Below are positions 16,942 through 25,252 of a stretch of DNA of 64,000 bases, piece after piece (position 1 is the first letter of the stretch; each line of letters opens with the position of its first letter). A model generated the notes under the pieces. That model searched no databases and was not told where the DNA came from. It was given only the letters and a program-made list of their open reading frames with translations. Both the position numbers and the translations under genes were made by a program. The stretch is from the NCBI GenBank assembly GCA_964370855.1, contig CAYJMF010000007.1:1-64000 (forward strand), written 5' to 3'. Origin of the DNA: JAKLKS01 sp964370855. GTDB lineage: Bacteria > Planctomycetota > JAJSAM01 > JAKLKS01.

Positions 16942-18234
16942 GTGCGGGCCGCCCTCGACGGGAAGGACGGGCTCCCGGGCTGGGTGGGGGCCGACTCCTC
17001 GGTGGTGCTGGCCATCGCCCGGGGCGAGGAGCCCCGGCATGGTCCGCGGGGGATCTGGCTGAGGAGGCTGTTCGGGCTCCTCGGGGCCTCGCCTGCGGGG
17101 CGCCTCGCTCTCCGGGCGGTCGCACTCCTGTCCGCCCTCTCCTCCTGGCGCCGGTGCCGGAGGGGGGAGCGGGCTCCGCACGCCGCCGTGGTCGTGGTCG
17201 GGATGGGCGCGGGTGCCGAGGCCGGCCTCGTACGGGAGGTCCAGGAGACCGCGGGCGGGGCGGTGGCCCACGTGGACCAGCGGGACCCGTCCACTCTTGG
17301 GAAGGTCGTCTGCCCCCCCCTGGGGCACGCCCTCCGGACGGCGTGGAGGGCCGCCGGCGGGGCGGGGCGGGCGATCCGGGGGGCCGGGTGTGCGGAGGCG
17401 AGGGACCACCGGTCGCTCTGGATGGCCTCCGTGGCGCGGCGTGTCGGGGCCTACGGATTCTTCCGGGCCTGGGCGGAGGCGCTTCCCTCCTCCGTGGAGC
17501 GGCTGGTATTTCTCGCCATGGACGTCGCGGCCTTTGCGGCGGGGGATGCACGGGGAGGCTCACGGCTCCCCGTCCTCGAACATCGCCAGCACGGGCTCAT
17601 CCGGTGGAGTCTGGCGGTGGCGCCCTTCGACCATGTGATCGCGATGAGCGCGCCCGAGGCGGGACGCTTCCGCGAGGGCGGGAACACGGTGGTCCTCCTG
17701 CCGAGGGAGGCTTCTTCCTCTCCCCCGGAGGGCGTGTCGGGGAAGGCGCTTCTCCTGGCCTCCATGTACGACGTGCCCGGGGTGTTCCTCCGCGAGGACA
17801 ACGCACCTGAACTGGAAGGACTCCTCTCCTGGGCGGGAACGATGGGACTGGCGCCGGTGGTGCGCCCCCATCCGCGGGAGGAGGGCGGCTTCTGGTCGAG
17901 CCGGTTCCCCTCGGTGGAGCGGGACGAAGGGGCCTCGACCTTCGCGGACGTCCTCGCCCGGCGGCACCCCCGCCTCGTCGCCTCCTGGGCCTCGACGGCC
18001 CTCCTCGACGCGCTGGCGGCCGGGCGGCTTCCCGTCCTCCTGCCCGCCGGGGCGGCCCCCATCCTCGAGGACATGGTCCTGCCGCTGGAGGAGGTCTGCC
18101 TGGTCTGGCCGCGGGATCGGCTCCTCTTCGAGGAGTGCCTGCGGGACCCCGACGCCTACGCACGGGAGCTTCGCTCCCGATGGACGATGGCGTTCACCGG
18201 CGGCGGGACGCCGCGACGGGCACCCGGAAAGTGA
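16942..18234 (+). CDS. Putative GT-B type capsule glycosyltransferase, unassigned
   Basis: A 430-aa protein with no family I can name with certainty. The C-terminal third resembles retaining GT-B/capsule glycosyltransferases: APVVRPHPREEGGFW with an HP motif, and LVASWASTALLDALAAGRLPVLLP, the pattern of a nucleotide-sugar site in polysialyl- or TagB-like enzymes. The frame is open from the stop of the preceding barrel gene; no ATG, GTG or TTG precedes 16942, yet the codons from CTG 16873 onward (LDPQDPTTSLLARIRERTARIRAV) look protein-like, so a CTG start is possible. Being next to the nonulosonate genes, it could be the nonulosonic-acid transferase; that is inference. Confidence 0.5.
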   Translation: MRAALDGKDGLPGWVGADSSVVLAIARGEEPRHGPRGIWLRRLFGLLGASPAGRLALRAVALLSALSSWRRCRRGERAPHAAVVVVGMGAGAEAGLVREVQETAGGAVAHVDQRDPSTLGKVVCPPLGHALRTAWRAAGGAGRAIRGAGCAEARDHRSLWMASVARRVGAYGFFRAWAEALPSSVERLVFLAMDVAAFAAGDARGGSRLPVLEHRQHGLIRWSLAVAPFDHVIAMSAPEAGRFREGGNTVVLLPREASSSPPEGVSGKALLLASMYDVPGVFLREDNAPELEGLLSWAGTMGLAPVVRPHPREEGGFWSSRFPSVERDEGASTFADVLARRHPRLVASWASTALLDALAAGRLPVLLPAGAAPILEDMVLPLEEVCLVWPRDRLLFEECLRDPDAYARELRSRWTMAFTGGGTPRRAPGK

Positions 18235-18273
18235 CTCCATGATGCGAAAGGAGCGAGCCGTTCTGGATCCTCG

Positions 18274-19455
18274 ATGACCCTGCGACCGGACATCCCCGCC
18301 GTTGTGCGCGCCGTCCACTCCGTGGTGGGTCCCTTCCTCGGCACGGTGGCCCTCCACGAGCCCGAGTTCCGCGGCCGGGAACGGGAGTACGTGGACGAGT
18401 GCATCCGGACGGGCTGGGTCTCCTCGGCGGGCCGTTTCGTGGACGAGTTCGAGCGGCGGCTCGAGGCCCTGACCGGGGCTCGGCGGGCCGTGGCCGCCGT
18501 GAACGGGACGGCGGCCCTCCACGCCTGCCTGCTCCTCGCCGGGGTGAAGCCGGGGGACGAGGTGATCCTCCCGGCCCTGACCTTCGTGGCCACGGCCAAC
18601 GCGGTCGCCCACGCCGGGGCCGTTCCCCATCTCGCCGACAGCGAGGAGCGGACCCTCGGAATCGACCCGGCGAAACTTTCCGAGCACCTCGCCCGCATCT
18701 CCGCGGCCGACGGCGGCTGCCGCAACCGGCTCACGGGCAGGAGGATCGCGGCGGTGGTCCCGATGCACACCTTCGGCCACCCCGTGGATCTCGACGGCCT
18801 CGACGAAGTGTGCCGGCGCTTCGGCATCCCCATGGTCGAGGACGCCGCCGAGGCGCTGGGGTCCACCTACCGGGGACGCCACGTCGGGACCACGGGACTC
18901 CTGTCGGCGCTCAGCTTCAACGGGAACAAGATCGTGACGACGGGGGGGGGCGGCGCCATCCTGACGAACGACGATGCCCTGGGCAGGGAGGCCAAGCACC
19001 TGACGACCACGGCCAAACTTCCCCACCCCTGGCTGTTCGAGCACGACAGGGTCGGCTTCAACTACAGGATGCCCAACCTGAACGCGGCCCTCGGGGTCGC
19101 CCAGCTCGAGCGCCTCGACGGCTTCGTGGATCGCAAGCGCCGCCTGGCCGGGGCCTACCGGAAGGCCTTCGAGGGGATCCCCGGAGTCCGCCTCTTCGAG
19201 GAGCCGGAGCACTGCCGCAGCAACTACTGGCTCAACGCCCTCCTCCTGGAGGACGGGGCCGGCGGGCGGAGGGACGAATTGCTCTCCGCCTTCCACGCCG
19301 CGGGCATCCTCGCCCGTCCCGCATGGACGCCCATGCACCGCCTCCCGATGTACGCCGACTGCCCGCGGATGGACCTCTCCACGGCGGAGGACCTCGAGCG
19401 CCGCATCATCAACCTCCCGAGCAGCGCCGGACTATCCCTGCACGTTCAGTTGTAA
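18274..19455 (+). CDS. legC: LegC-like PLP sugar aminotransferase (DegT/DnrJ family)
   Basis: A 393-aa DegT/DnrJ/EryC1/StrS aminotransferase of the LegC type, which aminates the 4-keto-6-deoxy intermediate in legionaminic acid synthesis. Typical features: GRFVDEFERRLEALTGARRAVAAVNGTAALHACL for PLP-phosphate binding, the VPMHTFGHPVDLDGL segment, EDAAEALGSTY, and the Schiff-base lysine in SFNGNKIVTTGGGG. The coding sequence is GC-rich up to its last few codons, where a low-GC tract begins. Downstream are legFI, legG, legH, legB and ptmE. Confidence 0.87.
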   Translation: MTLRPDIPAVVRAVHSVVGPFLGTVALHEPEFRGREREYVDECIRTGWVSSAGRFVDEFERRLEALTGARRAVAAVNGTAALHACLLLAGVKPGDEVILPALTFVATANAVAHAGAVPHLADSEERTLGIDPAKLSEHLARISAADGGCRNRLTGRRIAAVVPMHTFGHPVDLDGLDEVCRRFGIPMVEDAAEALGSTYRGRHVGTTGLLSALSFNGNKIVTTGGGGAILTNDDALGREAKHLTTTAKLPHPWLFEHDRVGFNYRMPNLNAALGVAQLERLDGFVDRKRRLAGAYRKAFEGIPGVRLFEEPEHCRSNYWLNALLLEDGAGGRRDELLSAFHAAGILARPAWTPMHRLPMYADCPRMDLSTAEDLERRIINLPSSAGLSLHVQL

Positions 19456-19511
19456 CTTGGGAACTGCAAAGCTCATGAACCGAGGCTCGAAACAGGATTA
19501 GGGAGGTCCAA

Positions 19512-21266
19512 ATGAGAATACTAGTTCATATTCCTGCGAGGGGAGGATCTAAGGGTGTACAGAGAAAGAACCTGCGAACAGTAGGCGGAATCTCGCTCGT
19601 TGGCCGAGCTGCGAGGATCGGAAAACGATTTCTGTCGATCGTCGGTCATGATGGAACAGTGCTCATTGACTCGGATTCACCGGAGATTGCGGATGAAGGA
19701 GTGGCATGGGGTGGGGTAGCGCCGTTCCTTCGTGAAAAGGAATTATCTTCGGATGTGACTCCGATGATGGACGTATGCATCAACGCAATCAACCGTGCGA
19801 ACGCCATCTGGGGACAGCACGATGTAATCGTGCTCCTCCAGCCGACTTCCCCCCTTAGATCAGTCGAGGATGTCACGAAATGTTGGACGACATTCCTGTC
19901 AGCGGGGGCCCCGGTTCTTTCCATTTCTAGAATCGAAAGCCCAGTTGAGCACGTCCTCGTGCGGAATGCAGAGGGAAGGGTGAACTGGAAGTCGCCGTGC
20001 CCCACAATCCCTCTACGGAGGCAGGATGCGGAGGAGGGGTGGAGAGTTACAGGTGCAGTGTACATTGCTTCAGTGGACCACCTTCTCGCCAAGGGGGGGT
20101 TCATGACTCCCGGGAGTACTATTGGGGTATCAATTCATGGCAGTAGGTCCCTGGATGTCGATACCGAGGAAGACCTGTTGTTGGCTGAGGCAATAGCGTC
20201 AAACACGCCTCCGCGTGAAATGAGGATTGGGAGTCGTTTGATTGGGAACGGCCATCCTGCGTTCATAATTGCAGAAGCTGGAGTTAATCACAATGGGAGT
20301 GAAGATATGGCGCATTCCCTTATCGAGATCGCTGCGACGGCCGGAGTCGATGCGGTAAAGTTCCAGACATTCATTCCTGAAGCGGTTGTCTCTCCAGCGG
20401 CGAAACTGGCGCCGTATCAGGCGGTGAATATGGGAATAGAAGGTCATCAGTCCGAGATGATTGCAGACCTCGTCCTGTCACGGGATGCCCACTTCAGGCT
20501 TCGCGATCACGCACTGTCAGTCGGCCTGCAGTTCTTGTCCTCTCCTTTCGACCGTGAATCAGCGGACCTACTTGAGGCCTTGGACGTCCCGGCTTTCAAG
20601 GTTGCCTCGGGAGAGCTGACCAATCATCCATTCTTGGCATACCTGGCGAGGAAGGGGAAGCCGCTGTTGGTATCAACTGGAATGGCAACGCTGGCGGAGG
20701 TTGGGGCTGCGATTGAGGTGATTCTCGCAAATGGCAATCCTGAAATCGCTCTCTTTCATTGTGTGACCAGCTATCCGGCGGAGCCATGGGACTCGAACCT
20801 GCGCGCAATTCTGACAATGAGAAATGGATTCGGAGTCCCAACGGGGTTCAGTGACCACACGCTGGGAATCGATGTCGCTGTCGTTGCAGTTAGCATGGGA
20901 GCTGCATTGATTGAAAAACATTTCACAATCGACAGGACTCTTAGGGGTCCGGACCACAAGGCCTCCTTGCTGCCTACGGAATTGAGGGAACTTGTTAAGG
21001 GCATTCGTTCTGCTGAACAGGCGATGGGGGATGGGGTCAAGCAGCCGAGGCCATGTGAACTGCCTATAATGTCGGCAGCCAGGCGGAGCCTTCATGCTGG
21101 GCAGTCCCTTCTGGCCGGTCATATTCTGGAAGAAGCGGATTTGACGGCACTTCGTCCGGGGGATGGAATCCCGCCGACCATGCTTCGGGGCATTGTTGGT
21201 AAGGCACTGAGAAAAAACAAGGCTAAATATGAGATGTTGAAGCCTGAGGATATTGATGAAGAGTAA
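19512..21266 (+). CDS. Fused CMP-nonulosonate cytidylyltransferase / nonulosonate synthase (LegF-LegI)
   Basis: A 584-aa bifunctional protein. Residues 1-235 are a NeuA-type CMP-sugar synthetase (IPARGGSKGVQRKNLR at the CTP site, VLLQPTSPLRS, and SLDVDTEEDLLLAEA). Residues about 237-584 are a NeuB-type PEP-condensing synthase (FIIAEAGVNHNGS, AVKFQTF, KVASGELTNHPFL, STGMATLAEV, ALFHCVTSYPA, GFSDHTLG, EKHFTIDR) with the C-terminal SAF/antifreeze domain (RRSLHAGQSLLAGHIL). It would make the nonulosonic acid and then activate it with CMP. A strong ribosome site (AGGGAGG) precedes the ATG. The GC content is much lower than in legC upstream. Confidence 0.92.
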   Translation: MRILVHIPARGGSKGVQRKNLRTVGGISLVGRAARIGKRFLSIVGHDGTVLIDSDSPEIADEGVAWGGVAPFLREKELSSDVTPMMDVCINAINRANAIWGQHDVIVLLQPTSPLRSVEDVTKCWTTFLSAGAPVLSISRIESPVEHVLVRNAEGRVNWKSPCPTIPLRRQDAEEGWRVTGAVYIASVDHLLAKGGFMTPGSTIGVSIHGSRSLDVDTEEDLLLAEAIASNTPPREMRIGSRLIGNGHPAFIIAEAGVNHNGSEDMAHSLIEIAATAGVDAVKFQTFIPEAVVSPAAKLAPYQAVNMGIEGHQSEMIADLVLSRDAHFRLRDHALSVGLQFLSSPFDRESADLLEALDVPAFKVASGELTNHPFLAYLARKGKPLLVSTGMATLAEVGAAIEVILANGNPEIALFHCVTSYPAEPWDSNLRAILTMRNGFGVPTGFSDHTLGIDVAVVAVSMGAALIEKHFTIDRTLRGPDHKASLLPTELRELVKGIRSAEQAMGDGVKQPRPCELPIMSAARRSLHAGQSLLAGHILEEADLTALRPGDGIPPTMLRGIVGKALRKNKAKYEMLKPEDIDEE

Positions 21267-22431
21267 ATCCATCGCAATCATAACAACCGGGAGGCAAGAT
21301 TACGGCATCCTGAGGAGCACAATCATTGCTCTTTCGAAGGATTGTCGGTTCCGAGTTCTTCTTTGGGTTGGAGGTATGCACCTGTGCCGATCGTATGGAC
21401 GCACGATTGATGTCATAAGAGGTGATGGGGTACCCATTGATGCGAAAATAAAAACAATTGGCAGAAGGTCGAGCGCGCCAAGGGAGTTGGCCGCAATGGT
21501 AGTAAGGGCTTCGCAACTCATGGAATCCAAGCGCCCTGATTCGGTTCTCCTGTTAGGGGACAGATATGAGACTCTTGGAGCGGCAGTAGCAGCAACATTG
21601 TGCAGGGTTCCGATTATTCATTTGTATGGTGGCGAAGAGACGGTAGGAGCGATTGACAACGTAATGAGGCACGCGATAACAAAAATGAGCCATTTGCACC
21701 TTGTATCTCATGCGGCCTATGCGAAGCGGATTGTTCAGATGGGTGAAGCCAGGGAGGATGTGATAGTAGTTGGAGCCGGGGGCCTGGACAACCTAATGCG
21801 GGAAGATTTGCCGGATAGGGCAGCATTGGAGGCGGTACTGGGAGTGGAGCTGAAGCGGCCAGTCGTCGTTGTCACTGTTCATCCGACAACGCTTGGAAAG
21901 GCGGGAGTCGAAGAAGTCCGAGCAGTAGCGGCAGCAATGGAGGCTGTGAATGGAACGTACATTGTTACGTTGCCGAATTCAGACTCTGGTGCGGGGGCCA
22001 TCAGGGCGTTCTGGGGCAAGTGGGCAAGAAAGCGACAGAGAGTCCTGGTGGTGGAGTCTCTCGGTGAACGAGTGTACTGCGGCCTATTGAAGGTTGCTGA
22101 CGCGGTTCTTGGTAATTCATCAAGTGCCCTAGTCGAGGCTCCAGCGGCTGGTGTTCCTGTGGTGAACGTGGGCGACCGACAGATGGGGAGATTACGGCCG
22201 GGGGTTGTCCGCGACGTGCGTCCGGTGGCGAGATGTATCGTAAGTGGGTTGAAGTGGGCCATGGGGCCGAGGGCCCGGGCAGATGCAGTGAGCGCCCGAC
22301 AACTGTTTCCTTCGGGCCCGGTTGGTCCGCGCATTGTGGAGGCGCTGGCAGCATGGAGGGTTCCGAATCCCCCGCGAAAGATGTTTTGTGATTGGGAGGG
22401 TGTGGGCTCCACCGTGAGTGGTGTGAAATGA
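21256..22431 (+). CDS. legG: Hydrolysing sugar-nucleotide 2-epimerase (LegG/NeuC-like)
   Basis: A 391-aa UDP-GlcNAc 2-epimerase-family hydrolase of the NeuC/LegG type, releasing 2,4-diacetamido-2,4,6-trideoxymannose for the synthase encoded upstream. Visible motifs: TTGRQDYGILRS at the start, LLGDRYETLGAA, HLYGGEETVGAIDNVMRHAITKMSHLHLVSHAAYAKRI, VTVHPTTLG, and GNSSSALVEAPAAGVPVVNVGDRQ. The ATG at 21256 overlaps the end of the previous gene by 11 nt and is preferred to the TTG at 21253. It is low in GC like its neighbours on both sides. Confidence 0.88.
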   Translation: MKSKSIAIITTGRQDYGILRSTIIALSKDCRFRVLLWVGGMHLCRSYGRTIDVIRGDGVPIDAKIKTIGRRSSAPRELAAMVVRASQLMESKRPDSVLLLGDRYETLGAAVAATLCRVPIIHLYGGEETVGAIDNVMRHAITKMSHLHLVSHAAYAKRIVQMGEAREDVIVVGAGGLDNLMREDLPDRAALEAVLGVELKRPVVVVTVHPTTLGKAGVEEVRAVAAAMEAVNGTYIVTLPNSDSGAGAIRAFWGKWARKRQRVLVVESLGERVYCGLLKVADAVLGNSSSALVEAPAAGVPVVNVGDRQMGRLRPGVVRDVRPVARCIVSGLKWAMGPRARADAVSARQLFPSGPVGPRIVEALAAWRVPNPPRKMFCDWEGVGSTVSGVK

Positions 22432-23066
22432 AGGACCTGATTATATTCGGGGCGGGTGGCTTGGCCAGGGAAGTCGGTTGCCTAGTGTTGGCAATTAATG
22501 AGGTGGAGGGGGCATGGTCTTTGCTTGGGTACGTTGATTGCGATTCCGGAAGTGTCGGCTACGAAGTTGGGAGGTACCGCGTGATTTGTACTGAAGATGA
22601 GGCTCTGGCTATGGACGTGGCCGCAGTTATTGCGATCGGAAATCCGGTGGCAATCAGGCGTGTGGCCGAAAAGGTCCGCTCCTCGGCGTTATTGGTGTTT
22701 CCGAATCTCGTGCATCCATGCACTGTTCTAGATCGTGAAAGGGTTGCATTCGGCGGGGGGAACATCGTGTGCGCTGGGAATATCCTGACAACGGATATCC
22801 GTGTTGGTTGGTTCAATGTCCTGAACTTGGCTTGCACATTCGGGCATGATGTTGTAATCGGTGATTACTGTGTTGTAAACCCCGGCGCAAGGATCTCGGG
22901 TGGGGTCAGTATCGGAGACGGCTGCCTAATCGGGACGGGTGCTACCATACTGCAGGGAGTGCGTGTCGGTGCCGGTTCAACGGTTGGGGCCGGTGCCGTT
23001 GTGACCAAAGATGTCTCTGAAGGGCAGACTGTGGTGGGGATTCCTGCGAAGCCTATTCGTGGCTGA
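22428..23066 (+). CDS. legH: NeuD/PglD-like hexapeptide acetyltransferase (LegH candidate)
   Basis: A 212-aa left-handed beta-helix acyltransferase of the NeuD/PglD/LegH family. An N-terminal Rossmann-like part (LIIFGAGGLAREVGCLV) precedes hexapeptide repeats (about 95-205: VHPCTVLDRERVAFGGGNIVCAGNILTTD... to VGAGAVVTKDVSEGQTVVGIPAKPI). The His of the acetyl-CoA site is in LACTFGHDVVIGDY. It probably acetylates the 4-amino group of the LegC product, the only remaining step in the pathway, although O-acetylation of the finished sugar is an alternative. ATGA overlap with legG. Low GC. Confidence 0.82.
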   Translation: MKDLIIFGAGGLAREVGCLVLAINEVEGAWSLLGYVDCDSGSVGYEVGRYRVICTEDEALAMDVAAVIAIGNPVAIRRVAEKVRSSALLVFPNLVHPCTVLDRERVAFGGGNIVCAGNILTTDIRVGWFNVLNLACTFGHDVVIGDYCVVNPGARISGGVSIGDGCLIGTGATILQGVRVGAGSTVGAGAVVTKDVSEGQTVVGIPAKPIRG

Positions 23067-23201
23067 TGGTCCTGTCGTCGGAGTGTCAGGTGAGTGGATG
23101 TGTACGGGAGCCAACGGCTTCTCTCGCTGCGGTGTGGGTCGTGTTGCTTGTGTGTCGCAGTCAACGGAAGGTCGAGCAAACATAGTATGGGAGGGTGGGT
23201 G

Positions 23202-24191
23202 ATGCACTGGCAGGGCAGGCGGGTTCTCGTCACCGGCGCTGGCGGCTTCATCGGGAGCCACCTCGTCGAGCGGCTGGTCGAACTCGGCGCCGACGTGCGC
23301 GCCCTGGTGCGCTACAACTCCCGCGGCGACCGGGGAATGCTCGAGACGGTGTCGCAGGAGACCCTCGATCGCGTCGAGGTCGTCCCCGGCGACGTGACCG
23401 ACCCCGGAGCCGCCGACGCCGCCGTCGAGGGCCGGGAGTTCGTCTTCCACCTCGCCGCCCTCATCGCCATCCCCCACTCCTACCGGGCGCCGCGCAGCTA
23501 CATCGACGCCAACGTCGTCGGCACCCACAACCTGCTGGAGGCCGCCCGCCGCCACGGCGTGGCCCGCTTCGTCCACACCTCCACGAGCGAGGTCTACGGC
23601 ACCGCACAGACCGACGCCATCGCCGAGACCCACCCGCTGAACGCCCAGTCCCCCTACGCCGCCAGCAAGATCGCCGCGGATCAGCTCGTCCTCAGCTACG
23701 CGTGCAGCTTCGAGATCCCCGCCGTGGTGGTGCGGCCCTTCAACACCTATGGCCCCCGCCAGTCGGCGCGGGCCATCATCCCCGCCATCGCCTGCCAGGC
23801 CCTCGACTCCGACGTCGTCCGCCTCGGCGCCCTCGACCCGCAGAGGGACATGACCTTCGTCGCCGACACCGTCGAGGGGTTCATCGCCGCGGCCGGGGCG
23901 GAGGGGGTCCTCGGCGAGGTGCTGAACCTCGGCACCGGCCGCTGCGTCTCCATCGGCGACCTTGCGGCCATGGTGATCGCCGCCGCCGGCGGGAAGGCCC
24001 GCATCGAGCAGGACCCGGGAAGGCTCCGGCCCCCGAAGAGCGAGGTCCAGCGCCTGCGGAGCGACCCCTCGAAGGCACTACGCCTCGCGGGCTGGTCGGC
24101 GAAGGTCGGCATCGAGGAGGGGATCCGGCGCACCGTGGAGTGGATCCGGGGCCACCGCGACCGCTACCGCCCCGGGGAGTACGCCCGGTAG
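23202..24191 (+). CDS. legB: LegB-like NAD-dependent 4,6-dehydratase (SDR)
   Basis: A 329-aa extended SDR enzyme, probably the nucleotide-HexNAc 4,6-dehydratase that begins the legionaminic acid branch. It has the Rossmann motif TGAGGFIGSHL, LAALIAIPHSY, HTSTSEVYGTAQ, the catalytic YAASK and RPFNTYGPRQSARAIIPA, all typical of LegB/GDP-mannose-dehydratase-like proteins. The ATG at 23202 has a GGGAGG ribosome site. GC content jumps back to the high background at this gene; 135 bp of lower-GC non-coding sequence separate it from legH. Confidence 0.87.
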   Translation: MHWQGRRVLVTGAGGFIGSHLVERLVELGADVRALVRYNSRGDRGMLETVSQETLDRVEVVPGDVTDPGAADAAVEGREFVFHLAALIAIPHSYRAPRSYIDANVVGTHNLLEAARRHGVARFVHTSTSEVYGTAQTDAIAETHPLNAQSPYAASKIAADQLVLSYACSFEIPAVVVRPFNTYGPRQSARAIIPAIACQALDSDVVRLGALDPQRDMTFVADTVEGFIAAAGAEGVLGEVLNLGTGRCVSIGDLAAMVIAAAGGKARIEQDPGRLRPPKSEVQRLRSDPSKALRLAGWSAKVGIEEGIRRTVEWIRGHRDRYRPGEYAR

Positions 24192-24215
24192 CCCCGGGCG
24201 GATCGGAGAAGGGAC

Positions 24216-25250
24216 ATGGAGCACCTCGACAGGACCTGCCTCGGGCCGCGCGCCACCATCCGGGAGGCGATGGCCTGCATCAACACCGCGCGGACCGAGA
24301 TCGCCCTGGTCGTGGACGGGGAGCGCCGCCTCCTCGGGACGGTGACCGACGGGGACGTCCGCCGGGCCCTGCTGGCCGGGGCGACGCTGGACTCCGCCGT
24401 CGAGGTCGCGATGTTCCGGAAGCCGACGACGGTGGGCATCGGGGCCGGGCGGGCGGAGGTCATGGACCTCCTGCGCGCGCGCTCCCTGCGCCACCTTCCC
24501 ATCGTGGACGGCGAGGGGAGGCTTCGCGGGCTCCACCTGCTGAACGAGATCCTCGGGCGGGTGGCGCGGCCCAACTGGGCCGTCATCGTCGCGGGGGGGC
24601 TCGGGACCCGGCTGCAACCGCTGACGGCGGAGGTGCCGAAGCCCATGCTCGAGGTGGCGGGCCGCCCCATCCTCGAGCGCATCGTCCTCCACCTCGTCGG
24701 GTACGGGGTGGGGAGGGTCTTCGTCGCGGTGCGCCACCTCGGGGAGGTCATCGAGTCGCACTTCGGGGACGGGAGCCGCTTCGGCTGCCGCATCGAGTAT
24801 CTGCGGGAGGATCAGCCCCTCGGGACCGCGGGCTGCCTCTCCCTCCTCCCCGCGGGGGCGGCGGACCCGATCCTCGTCATGAACGGGGACCTCGTCACCC
24901 AGTTCGACGTCGCGCGGATGCTCGAGCACCATCGCGACGGGAGGTTCGCGGCCACCATGGGGGTGCGCAGCCACGGCGTGCGGATTCCCTACGGGGTGGT
25001 CACGACGGAGAAGGAGGTCGTCACGGGGATCGAGGAGAAGCCGGAGTTCCGCTGCATGGTGAACGCCGGGATCTACGTGGTGGAGCCGGCCGTCGCCGCC
25101 GGGATGGAGAAGGGGATCGCCACGACGATGCCGGCGGTCCTCGAGGCCTGCATCGCCGCGGGACGGCGGGTGGGGGTGTACCCCATCGAGGAGGAGTGGG
25201 TGGACGTCGGCGCCAAGGACGAGCTGAAGAGGGCGCGCGGCCTCTCCTGA
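24216..25250 (+). CDS. ptmE: CBS-domain sugar-1-phosphate nucleotidyltransferase (PtmE-like)
   Basis: A 344-aa protein with two CBS domains (residues about 1-120; VVDGERRLLGTVTDGDVRRALL and HLPIVDGEGRLRGLHLLNEI), then a NTP_transferase domain with VIVAGGLGTRLQPLTAEVPKPML, LGTAGCLSLLP and VMNGDLVTQFD. This domain order is that of PtmE, the glucosamine-1-phosphate guanylyltransferase that makes the GDP-linked precursor for legionaminic acid in Campylobacter. With legB, C, H, G and the fused I/F, it completes a GDP-linked legionaminate pathway. Confidence 0.87.
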   Translation: MEHLDRTCLGPRATIREAMACINTARTEIALVVDGERRLLGTVTDGDVRRALLAGATLDSAVEVAMFRKPTTVGIGAGRAEVMDLLRARSLRHLPIVDGEGRLRGLHLLNEILGRVARPNWAVIVAGGLGTRLQPLTAEVPKPMLEVAGRPILERIVLHLVGYGVGRVFVAVRHLGEVIESHFGDGSRFGCRIEYLREDQPLGTAGCLSLLPAGAADPILVMNGDLVTQFDVARMLEHHRDGRFAATMGVRSHGVRIPYGVVTTEKEVVTGIEEKPEFRCMVNAGIYVVEPAVAAGMEKGIATTMPAVLEACIAAGRRVGVYPIEEEWVDVGAKDELKRARGLS

Positions 25251-25252
25251 GG

